From Liolophura sinensis (taxonomy: Eukaryota; Mollusca; Polyplacophora; Chitonida; Chitonidae), in NCBI RefSeq assembly GCF_032854445.1, contig NC_088303.1, positions 11,105,501 through 11,169,500 on the forward strand: a DNA stretch of 64,000 bases, read 5' to 3'. The position numbers and the translations under genes are program-made. Shown here piece after piece: positions 54,060-64,000 of the stretch; positions within the stretch are counted from its first letter, which is position 1, and the number at the start of each line of letters is the position of its first letter. The notes under the pieces are model-generated. The model was not told the origin of the DNA. It ran no database searches and was given only the letters and a program-made list of their open reading frames with translations.

Positions 54060-54765
54060 TTCTTGTAGAGGAGCCTAATATAACTACAACAATCGCCCCA
54101 ACATCAACGTATTCTATAACAACCCATACTCTGGAGAAAACACCAGCCCTTTCTCAACCAGAAGGTATATCCGTACATATGCCACAACTCTACAAAGATT
54201 CAAAACAGCATAAATCCCCAGACAAAGCTCGATCTATGGCGAGGTCTGGAAGCTGTACCGCCACACTTGTAGTTATTCTCTTAACTAAGTATATTCAGAA
54301 AAAGTGCTTTTGTATAACTGCGAAAACTTTCTTAAAACTTGCACACCTCTCACTGAAGAACTAGACACTCAAATACATATACGGCATCAGCCTATGTCTA
54401 CTTGGGATTTTTCGAACTCTCTATAATACTATTTCTTACACAGATTTAACTGGTAGAGATTTATCACTAATTGTATCGGCGTTTAATAAAACCGGTGACC
54501 GGTACATCACTTCGAAGGCAGCAAAGCCCTCTTCAGTTCCACTACATACAAGGGTCACCATTTATGGGATGTTTCCTTGTTCGTCGAGTTGCATGAATTT
54601 CTCTATAATAACATCTGTGTGAAATTAGGTGAAATCATATATCACCAGTGTATATTTATTCCGATGAGTACCAGTTGTGCTCTCCTTTTGGGTGATCTCA
54701 TACATTTAATATGGTTCTATATTTGTAAGACCAAAAGACCAAAATTTCCTTTGTTAAGAGAATAC
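54060..54765 (+). pseudogene. Reverse-transcriptase fossil, long fragment, copy 2
   Basis: Counterpart of 12760-13455, with MPQLYKDSK, TATLVVILLTK, FLYNNICVKLGEIIYHQ and IPMSTSCALLLGDLIHL. Confidence 0.7.
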
Positions 54766-54769
54766 CCTA

Positions 54770-55030
54770 GATCAATCACCAACTGTTAAGTTTACATTCA
54801 TGGAGCAATCTCCAGTAAAGTGGACATTTATAGATCAGACACAGTTGTTAAGTAGACACTCAAATACCAATTACTCTCATACACCGATCACTCGCTGTGA
54901 AGTGGGAACTCGTACATTAATCACCAGCTGCGAAGTGGGTATTCGTACATCTATCACAAGCTGTTGAAAGGACACTCGTACATCATCCATCAGCTGTAAA
55001 ATAGACATTTATAAATCAGTCACCATCTGA
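54770..55030 (+). repeat. ~34-bp degenerate tandem repeat, copy 2
   Basis: Counterpart of 13460-13730. Confidence 0.7.
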
Positions 55031-55560
55031 AAAAATCACAGTAAATTTCCTCGGTCATTTTATTTGTTTTGGCTCACCACCAACAATTATGACACAGATT
55101 ACATCATAAAACGTTTCATAGTCGATGACTTGGCCCTAACATCAGTAACAAAAGACTGTTTAGGTTTAGATGTAGTCAGCCTTTTTAAAAACTGAACACC
55201 AAATCATCTGATTTCGTGCTAAAAGACGCTGAGAGCAGTATGCATGTTAATTACACTGACAGGAACACTCATCAAATAAGAAATTATCATTAAATCTGAT
55301 ATAAAACTATGAAGGTTGAACAAAAAAACCATCTCATATGTTTCGAAATTCTTCTCTATGAAGAGCATCAAAGAGCAAACACTCGTGTAATCTCCTGTTT
55401 TCAGGTATAATCAATATAGTAGCATTTGACTAGGGCTAAAATGAAAAAATAAGATCGATCCTATAACGTAACCATTGAATTGAAACTGCATATTATATAA
55501 CACTAAACCTTGTTTCTTTCCTTATTTCTTTTCACTAATAACGAAGCCCATATTGCAAAT
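55031..55560. other. Upstream region of C'
   Basis: Counterpart of 13731-14254; no gene seen. Confidence 0.65.
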
Positions 55561-56590
55561 AAAATATTCCTCAAGGTAAATTATGTAGTCCCCACCCTAC
55601 TCAGCGTGAATATAAGTGACCAGGTGTACCGGAGACAACACAATGCTTCTGGAACAGTTTTACACAACTCTTTTTGAAAAAGAATTACTTGTGAGTCCTC
55701 AGATCAACCTACAAAGATGATGTCCCTGACTCTTGTCATGGTGGCCATCGTATGTTTACCTGTCAGGCATATCATGCCGTGGAGAATGTTATACAATGAT
55801 AATTATTTTATTACAAAAATAATAACTGAATAGCTGGTTAAAAGGGGAGCATGTATGTGTATCCTTGGGGTTTTAAGTCGTACTCAGCAATACTTTTTTG
55901 TTTATGTCATTTGACGATGATTATGTGTGTATACATATACTCCGTCTTCTTGTGGTAGCGTGAGCCTATGGCATCAATGTGCTGCCCCCACTGAAGCACC
56001 ATGGCGAAGACAACGCAACATGAAACCCCACCAAGTCACTTTATAATAACACTCGTCCAACCGGCCCTGCTTGCATGCTCTGAGACTGACGCTCTTTACC
56101 CCACGAAGCGGTCAGACAGATGGATGTGGTCCACTGTTAGATAACTGACCGTAAGAAAGAATGTATATGTAAATTATCTTAGATACTGACTCATTCACTA
56201 TTATTAAAACATTTTGTGCTGTGTGATAATGAAACTTAGGTCTAAGCTTGACATGCTCTACGTGGAAATTAATGCCAACCAAGTGGTAAGAATTTGTTGC
56301 TAAATGAAAATGGAAGCGCAGAAATATAGACCAGAAACCTATGACCATGTTTAGGCTATATAATACCTTTATAACCTGGAAAAATCACAGTTTGTTATAA
56401 TTGCTCCATTGAAGTGAGGTGATAACATTTATCACCATGATATAGCCTCCAGGGCTTTGGGTAGTTAGTGACAGGCTAGCAAACCTTCTTCAGCTCTTCC
56501 AAAAATAGACACATCGTTTCATTAGGTTATTTACTTAAACTTAAACTATGTTATCACGAAGCAAATCAGTTCTTAAAACATATTCTGTCG
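55561..56590 (+). pseudogene. Gene C': C1q-family relic
   Basis: ATG at 55717 (MMSLTLVMVAIV), then the same deletion as in gene C; TATA also changed to GAATATAAG (near 55609-55616). No exon 2. Confidence 0.85.
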
Positions 56591-56593
56591 TGT

Positions 56594-56655
56594 AAGTGAA
56601 ATACTCTTGAGTATACCATGTAAAACACCAATCAAATAAATAACTTAAATAAATC
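56594..56655 (+). mobile_element. SINE tail remnant, copy 2
   Basis: Counterpart of 15296-15350. Confidence 0.65.
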
Positions 56656-56691
56656 ATTACACCACTGATAACCCTTGATCTCCAAAACTGT

Positions 56692-57434
56692 TGTTATGTG
56701 AACTGACGTCAGCTTCTAAATTTAGCTTGCCACTGTTTACATATGCTGAGTTCAGGGCCTGCTGTCTGCCTCTACCTTAGAATGTTCCAGAATACGCTCA
56801 GTTTGTTTACATCAAGTGTTCAAGAGTTTTCTTATTCTAGAAAGTTCCACCAGTCTATATAAAACCTATGAAAGCAGGTCAAACAGAGAGAACGGAGAAT
56901 TATTGAGAGTTTTGGATGCTTTCGCTGTGTGTTACTTTAGTAGGCCTTTTGTGCTGAATTTTGATGTCTTCATAGTCTCTGGCTTTGTTATATCATATCT
57001 CCACCGAGTACTTCTTCAGTCTGAACTTGTGTATTTAATTTGTGCTCTTGTGTACACAGTGCTTATTAGTACAGGGACCTTGTCTGTGGAATTTTGTGTA
57101 TATTTCGTCATACACTCAGTTATACTGTGGATTTTCCCTTTTATTTGTGCATTTATGCCTGTATGGTTTTCCGCATTGTGGAATATATACGTCCGTTTGG
57201 ACTTGACACCGTTGTACATGTAAGTACTTTAGTATTTGTATAGATACTGCTATCCTTCCTTGTTAAACTTAAGCACTTTAGTATTTGTAAAAGTCTTGTT
57301 ATCTGTTCTTGTTAAAGCTAATAAATTGTTGTAAAATAAAATCTGCTGGTTTTGGTTACTTTTTGGTGCGGCTAAACTGTCGAGTATTTCGAACAAGCCA
57401 TCTCTTTATAATACAGACAGTTTGGGTCGTAACA
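56692..57434 (+). mobile_element. Solo LTR-like element, copy 2
   Basis: Counterpart of 15385-16138, about 11 bp shorter overall; it lacks CGGGGCCTGTT in the repeated CTCAGTTCGGGGCCTG segment near its start. Confidence 0.6.
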
Positions 57435-58611
57435 GTGTTGATAATTACACTTCGCTGACACTTACGAAAGATCCAAAACATTTTAGACAGGTCCTACCAA
57501 TTCCATAAAACTGTAACTTTGTTTAGTCATATGGGACAGTAATCAAAACAGAAGGAATCGCTTGTCGGCCTACATCAATGTTAGAAGTAGCATCTAAATG
57601 TGATCAAAGATTCGAGTCACGCTCAAGCAAACCACTGCACACGACCCTCTCTGGTTTAAATGATCTTTATTATATTCATGAGTTTTTTACATGATGACTA
57701 TCCCCAGTCTTAAATACTTGTGCACAATTTGTAGTTTTCAGTAGTGAAGGAAAAGCGCCTGAAGGCATAAAAGCGTGGAAAAGGATAAAGGATACCTGAT
57801 ATGGTGTTAACTTTAAAGTACGTTCATCTGATTTAATTTAAATTTTGTTTCGTTACGTTTTACGCTGAGAAAATGTAGTTCTGATTAATGAAAAGTATCC
57901 AAACGGGAGCTAGATTATACCGCTCTAAACTTTGACTGATAGAATGTAATACGACTGTTCAACTGATGAGCTGCGAAAGTCAGATATTATACATCATTAT
58001 ACTATACAGATGCTGACGTAGATATCAACATTGCTCGATATTAATATCAAGCCAACAGTATGGTGGGGGGACCATTTAATTATATGGTCTACAAGCAATT
58101 ATAATATTTTTCAGTTCGGCGTAAAACAAAATTCACATAAATAAATCAAATAAACAAGCAAATACACTAAGTATGAGCAGTATCTATATAAGAACATATT
58201 ATAAAAGCAAGATTAACAGACGATCAGCTAAGATCGATTTGTGAAAGCCGGAATACATTCTAATTAGGTATTTCTAATTAGCGTGTGTGAAAAGGTATTT
58301 GAAGTGTAGTGCTTGTCAACGAAATTATAACTGTAACGTATGCTGCATTAATAAATTACTTACATGGATTTTATATTCGATGGAACTTATTTTCGCGGAA
58401 ATGTGTTTGCCGCGAAATCCGCGAATGTGAGTACCACGCGAATAAAAAGGCACTGTCACTATATAAGAACAGGCCATCTCATAAAGATTTGTTAACATGC
58501 GTCTAAAACATACTTCACATTATTCAGTGTTTATCCCTGATTCTGATCAGAATGAAACGTCAGTAGAAAATCATTGTACGACCATGACCAAAATGCTGGC
58601 GTACAACAGCG
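57435..58611. other. Relic flank before LINE, copy 2
   Basis: Counterpart of 16139-17304; no gene seen. Confidence 0.6.
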
Positions 58612-59383
58612 TTGATTTGATTTGATTTGATTTATTCACCAGAAAGAAAGTAGAAAAGGAAGAACACCTCAATACCTCTCTGTACCTAAACCTCTTGTAT
58701 CCGCATGGTTATATATAAATATATATACACACACATACATATACATACATATACATACACACTCGCAAACACACAGGCACACGCATATGTATGTACATGT
58801 ACGTATATTCATACAAATACATCTTAAATATTATCGTAATGTGCACAGTATAAGTAGGCCTATATAATAATGGTTTTTCTTAATCAAGGTTAATACAAAC
58901 AGGTATATACACACACACATAATTACATATGTACGGGTACATCAGTTTGTCAACATAATACAACTTATAGCACTCTGGCGGGAGCAGAAACCCCAAAGGG
59001 CTTATTGTATCCCATAACATGTTTAAATTTAATTGACAAGAGATGCTAACTGGTTAATACTCATATGTTGGAATGAAGCACTTGCACATACGTACACGTG
59101 TACCTAATTATGCATACACATAGTAGTTACTACTGTAGCACCCACTCCTAAATGTAAGGATATACAGACAGTAAAGAGAATTTACATTCGTAAATATGTG
59201 TACAAATATGCACACGCACACATGTGCACTTATGTATTAATATTCATATCAATCAAGGCGACAACAATATACTATCAAGAGAAAACGTTAAGCAAGCAAC
59301 TACGTGTCGCAACTGAGTTAATTCAAAACGTATGTACAATTGTGGATGACTTGGTGTAGTAATGATTATAGCTATATGCTTCA

Positions 59384-62300
59384 TCAGCTGTATATTTTTC
59401 TCAGGAGTAAAGTTTTCAAAGACGATTTAAATAATGATAAAGAGGTGATTTCTTTTAAATTGGAGGGCAGTTTATTCCATTCGATCGGTCCTTTTATTTT
59501 ACAAGTGAGTAGGGATAGATTGCTTCTATGAAATGGTCGGTGTAAGTTAAAATATGATGTTCTAGTTGGATAGCAGTGAATATCAGACTGTTTTGTAAAG
59601 TAAGTACGGGTGTATAATGGAGTAATGCTAGGATTGTAGAAGTATTTGTGAACTAACTGGAGTGTCTGAAAGGTGTTAACCGCGGTAACAGGTAAGATAT
59701 TATACTCAGTAAAAATAGGCGCGGTGTGTTCGTATTTATGAGAGGAGGTAATAATGCGTAATGCTCGTTTTTGAAGACGGATCAGGGGAAGAAGATGTGT
59801 TTCATACGTATTTCCCCACACAGCATTGCAGTACGTAATATATGGGTTAATGAGTGCATAGTACAGGATGAACAGAGTATTTTTCTTTAGGGCATATTTA
59901 ATATGATTTATCACCCCTAAATTACAGCATATTTTTTGCAGATATTATTTATGTGGTTTGTCCACGTTAATCTTTCATTGAAAGTTATACCTAAGAAATT
60001 GAAGGTCTTGATTTTTTCGATATTTACGTCTGCTATAGCCAGGAAAGGAGTAGCATGATTATTTATTCTGCGATTGGGAGCGATGTACATAAATTTGGTT
60101 TTCTTAATATTAAGAGAGAGTTTATTACAACATAGCCAATCGTAAATTTTTTCACTTTCACGATTAAAAGTTTCCAGGAGGTGTGCTGGATCATCATTGC
60201 AAAGGACAGCACTAGTATCATCAGCAAACAATATGATATCAAGTAGAGATGAAACATCTTTAATGTCATTAATGTATATTAAAAAGAGAAGGGGTCCTAG
60301 GATTGAGCCCTGAGGAACACCAATATTCATGTATTTAGTAGTTGATCGGCAATCGTTGTATAAAAGGCAATGTGATCTGTTTTTCAGATAATCATTAAAC
60401 CATATATTACTAAGACCTTTGACACCATAATGGTCGAGTTTTTTCAACAATATATTGTGGTCTACAGTATCAAAAGCCTTTGCAAGGTCTAGAAAAAGAG
60501 TGATGCTGTACTTATTTGTTTCTTTAGCAGTTACTAGTTTATCATATAGAGCAATTATTGCATGTGTAGTAGAGTGATGCGATCTGAAACCGAACTGTTG
60601 ACTGTATATAATATCGTTCATTTCGAGGAACGTCGTCAGACAATTAACCACCAGTTTTTCGATGATTTTGCTGAAACACGGTAAGACAGATATTGGTCGG
60701 TAATTTTTAAACTCCTTCATTTCACCCGATTTATACACTGGTGTGAGTTTAGCACTTTTCATTTTATCAGGGAATATTCCAGTTTGAAACGATAAGTTTA
60801 TTATATGGGGTCAGCGGTTTCGCTATTGCTGTGGTACAATACTTTACAACTGAAACACGAATCTCATCTAGGCCAGGAGAGCTATTCTTCAGTCCCATGA
60901 TAACATCTACAACTTCTGCTGAGGTACAGGGATCGAGACTGAAATTTGGTACTGATGGTGTTTTGAGAAAAGTTTCAAAATTTTGCCCCATATGCGGTAT
61001 CTCAACAGCAATAACACTTGGGGCTGTGTTAAAGTAACAATTAAAATTGTCTGCTATGCTCTGAGGATCACTGTCTTCAATATCATTTATATAAAAAGAT
61101 TTAGGTAGTACATTATTACGTTTCGTCTGTATAAGTTCATTTATTATTTTCCATGTGCCCTTTATGTTATTGTTGACCAGATTAAATTGATTGTCATAAT
61201 AAGATTTTCTGGAAATACGAAGTGTGTGATTTAATTTATTTCTATATGTTCTGTATTGCTTACTTATCGTGCTGTCATTATGCTTCAGGTGTAGTTTATA
61301 CAATTTATTCTTTTCTTTGCATTAATTTAAAATGGCTGAGCTTATACAAGGTTTTGTTTTTTATTGCTATGTTTAAATTTACGAAGTGGAAAGCACTGAT
61401 CATAAATGGATTTAAATTGCTCTAGAAAAGAGTCATATGCGACATTGGTATCGCTTTCATTAAACACGTGATTCCATTTATAATTATTCAAACATGCTTT
61501 AAAGTTAAGCTTATTATTTTCAGACGTTTATAGATTGGGATAGGTTTGCTTTCGTTCATATCATATAATGGCTGACTGCTAAAATGAAAAATGGGAAAAT
61601 GATCGGTTATATCAGTCAAGAGAATGCCGGAACTCAATGCACTTTGGTGATGATTCGTAAATATGTTGTCGATCAAAGTTGCAGTCCTATCGGTTATTCT
61701 TGTGGGCTTTGTAATTTTGGGGGAAAAATGGAACGATTTAAGGTTTTCTAAGAAATACTTTGACGGTAGGTGTGTGTCTGCTTTGAATAAATCAATGTTG
61801 AAATCACCAAATATTGTACAGAGTTTGTTTTCAGGCCTGATGGTCTCCAAAATTGAGGACAGTTGATCGTTGAAACAATCAACACTTTTACCCGGTGGCC
61901 TATAAAAGATACCTATGATTTGTTTATTTTGTTTTTGAGCAGTTTCTATGAACAAACTCTCATATTTGCCATCATCATCAACAAGACTGAGATCTTCTCT
62001 AATAAAACATTCACCCAGGCTGGTATGGACAAAAAGAACTAGGCCTCCCCCTTTTCTTTTAGAGCGAGATGAGAAGAACGATTTATAATTAAGGATATCA
62101 TAAAGGTGTTCTGTTCCTGGATTGAGCCAGCTCTCAGACATTCCTATGATTGAAAAATGATAATCTAGACTTATGATGTAGGGCAAAATCTCAGAGTAGT
62201 GTTTTTTTAAACTTCTTGCATTTAAGTGTAACACAGAAAATGGTTGTTTTTTGCTATCTAAGAAAGGTCTTGACAAAGTCTTAAAAGACTCTTCAAGAAA

Positions 62301-62561
62301 ATAATTAGCCTGGTGATCGTGGATCTCTCTCCAGTAATCTTGTTCCTCGGAGGAATCGTCAGTTATATACTGGGTGCCATCGATTACATTTATATGTATT
62401 GGGTTAAAACAAAGATTGTCAAGGTCTAAAACTGCAGAGGTCGATTTTATCACTGGGTTTACAGGATTGTTATGCACAGTGGAGTCAGTAAAATCTATGC
62501 AATCATAAAAAGGTAACTGTTCAAGAGTCGATGTGCCCTCATCGTTGTTATTATCAGCCAT
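59384..62561 (-). pseudogene. LINE ORF2, copy 2, broken
   Basis: Endonuclease at 62561-61488 (357 codons) keeps all motifs including SGILLTDITDHFPIF. A linker is at 61303-60767. Reverse transcriptase at 60762-59917 keeps KNYRPISVLPC, LDLAKAFDTVDH, GVPQGSILGP and FADDTS; the C-terminal part is 59914-59384. Frameshifts or stops near 61490, 61310, 60765 and 59915 (an A-run) are shared with copy 1, so the element was already dead before the duplication. Confidence 0.85.
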
Positions 62562-63450
62562 AATATTGCAAGACAGATTTCAATGATACGGCTGATGAGA
62601 GGCATACATACTTTAAGGTCCCAATTTGAATATACACAATAATATAACAACAGTAGTGAAATAAAAAGGTGCAAACATATACACAGTGATCAAAGCGCTT
62701 ACTGTACATCCTCGCTGATCGATGACTCCTGTAGGCTATGTGCAGGGATAAGATTTAAAGAGGAATAAAAAAGGCATGAAACAGGAATAAGTAAACAAAA
62801 CAAAATATAATAATTGATTACTGGAGTTTAGATTTTCTAAGACATAAAAGACAGAATTACTACAGTATGGCAGATGAGACATTCAAATCTTACATATTTA
62901 GAAGTTTGAGATCCAATTTACAGTACTTGTGTTACACACAAACTGACACTCTGATCAAAGGGAGATTAACGTATCACATGGTATTAATAAGAGTAATTCA
63001 GATGAATACTATCAGAACAGGTTTTCTCAATGTTGGTCAAGTACCAAGATATTGAAATGCAAGATCTGTACGTCATGGTCAAGCAGGGTGTACATGCAAA
63101 TACATAAAGGCAGTGGCTTTTAATATATGATATTTATCTAATTAATTGTAATAGTTGTCGCTCACAGGTGGTCAAAGGGAGATAAATGTAGTGCAACAAG
63201 GAAATGCAATACACGCCATGTAAATGATATGAGTTAAGTATCATCATTATTAAGTACATAAATGTGGAACTGAGATAAACGTCTGCGTGACACTGTTCAG
63301 TAGTGGGTGAAAGGATGTGTTCAATTACCACATGTATAAGGAGCAAAATGATCTGATTTGTTTGTCAACTGAACTCACTTTGTCCCTGGCACCTGACAGA
63401 TGACCTAACAATGCACAGCAGCAGATTGAGGGATGCAGTTTTCAGATGGT
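62562..63450 (-). other. Spacer between LINE ORF1 and ORF2, copy 2
   Basis: Counterpart of 21250-22138; no substantial frame on the LINE strand. Confidence 0.5.
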
Positions 63451-64000
63451 TCAGTCTCTCATTATTTTCCATGGACCTATGCCGTTCATAGGCCTAGTTT
63501 CCAGGATAACATCAGTATCAACCACTCTAATTCGTGTCTGTTTATTTTCAGTTGACCTAATTTTGTAGGCAACGTTAGCCAATCTTCCTCGTTCTCTTTT
63601 CAGTTCTGGTGGAAGATCAGTTCTAACTGACATTTTCTTTCCTCGCAAAACGGACGTCGCCTGTAAAATCTTGTCCCTGTCACTTGTGTGCACCAATCGC
63701 ATTATGATGGGCTGATGTGGGTTGGTATTACTTGGATGACTTGATTTTGGTAATCGATGAACATTGCCGATTTGCAGTTTTTGTGCCCATTCTGCATCTA
63801 GCCCCATTTCGGTTGATAAAAATGTCCTGATAAACTGATGGGTATTTTCGGTTTCACTCGTTTTAGGAACGCCATAGAAGAAAAGGTTGTTTTTTCTATT
63901 ATGTATCTCCAGGCGAAGTAATTTTTTCTCCAATTCTGCGACGTAATTCATTAGTTTTTGTTCTGTGGATGTGATGGAATTTTCGATTTCCTCTACTTTG
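63451..64000 (-). CDS. LINE ORF1 protein, C-terminal part (truncated by window)
   Basis: The open frame continues to the window edge. It has the end of the coiled coil, then the RRM/CTD-like part (NNLFFYGVPK, IGNVHRLPK, SVRTDLPPELKRERGRLANV), and is identical to copy 1 in nearly all residues. It carries three residues (NVA region) that copy 1 lacks. Confidence 0.78.
   Translation of the reverse strand, partial: KVEEIENSITSTEQKLMNYVAELEKKLLRLEIHNRKNNLFFYGVPKTSETENTHQFIRTFLSTEMGLDAEWAQKLQIGNVHRLPKSSHPSNTNPHQPIIMRLVHTSDRDKILQATSVLRGKKMSVRTDLPPELKRERGRLANVAYKIRSTENKQTRIRVVDTDVILETRPMNGIGPWKIMRD

Larger units (their letters stand above)
42400..54450. repeat. Large inverted repeat, copy 2
   Basis: Same architecture as 800-13150: arms about 42400-47881 and 49205-54450, spacer = satellite. 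The right arm here keeps 53740-54010, which the copy 1 right arm lost, so the copy 2 arms match each other over a greater length. Confidence 0.87.
41291..64000 (+). repeat. Segmental duplication, copy 2
   Basis: Second copy of bases 1-22679, cut by the window end inside LINE ORF1. Differences from copy 1 include 8 instead of 10 satellite units, a shorter 30-bp minisatellite near 53.3 kb (about 11 against 18 units), GGX tracts shorter by whole triplets in both C1q genes, and a less damaged LINE ORF2. The sequence just upstream (40990-41290) is also related to this repeat, so the similarity extends leftwards beyond what copy 1 can show here. Confidence 0.93.
58612..64000 (-). mobile_element. 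CR1/Jockey-group LINE, copy 2 (cut by window end)
   Basis: Same insertion and same (AAATC)n 3' end (58612-58637) as copy 1. ORF1 runs out of the window. ORF2 is less damaged than in copy 1. Confidence 0.85.

Overview
This is eukaryotic (animal) genomic DNA: AT-rich non-coding sequence, split genes with GT-AG introns and TATA boxes, LINE and LTR fossils, and tRNA-derived SINEs. The SINE 3' tail (TTCTTGAGTACGGCGTAAAACACCAATCAAATAAATA-like) and the expansion of secreted C1q-domain genes suggest a lophotrochozoan, most likely a mollusc. That placement is an inference.

The only convincing host genes form one family of small secreted proteins with two exons. Exon 1 encodes a signal peptide and ends in phase 1. 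Exon 2 encodes a glycine-rich region built of Gly-Gly-X triplets, followed by a C1q (gC1q) domain. I see five intact members: A (3237-5213, minus), B (9202-11100, plus), E (31100-32926, plus), A' (44863-46821, minus) and B' (50474-52366, plus). Broken relatives are C and C' (exon 1 truncated by a deletion), D (frameshifted, SINE inside the C1q domain) and G (only upstream and intron pieces around a solo LTR). A conserved promoter block with a TATATAAG box precedes every intact member.

Large-scale layout: bases 1-22679 recur in the same orientation and nearly the same sequence at 41291-64000, so the window holds one full period (about 41.3 kb) of a tandem segmental duplication plus part of the next. 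The single-copy middle (22680-41290) carries pseudogene D, gene E and relic G. Within each duplicate, A and B (or A' and B') lie head-to-head on the arms of a roughly 5.4 kb inverted repeat whose centre is a 166-bp satellite array (10 units in copy 1, 8 in copy 2). Gene 3' flanks carry a 30-bp minisatellite, then fragments of a fossil reverse transcriptase.

Transposable elements: a decayed CR1/Jockey-group LINE (17305 to about 23140, and 58612-64000) with ORF1, endonuclease and reverse transcriptase; solo-LTR-like elements of about 750 bp (three copies); a long-TIR DNA element (26568-27733) with a nested SINE; several tRNA-SINEs; and many fragments of a second reverse transcriptase. About half of the 166-bp satellite monomer still translates as a piece of that reverse transcriptase, so the satellite at the palindrome centre appears to have grown from a transposon fragment.
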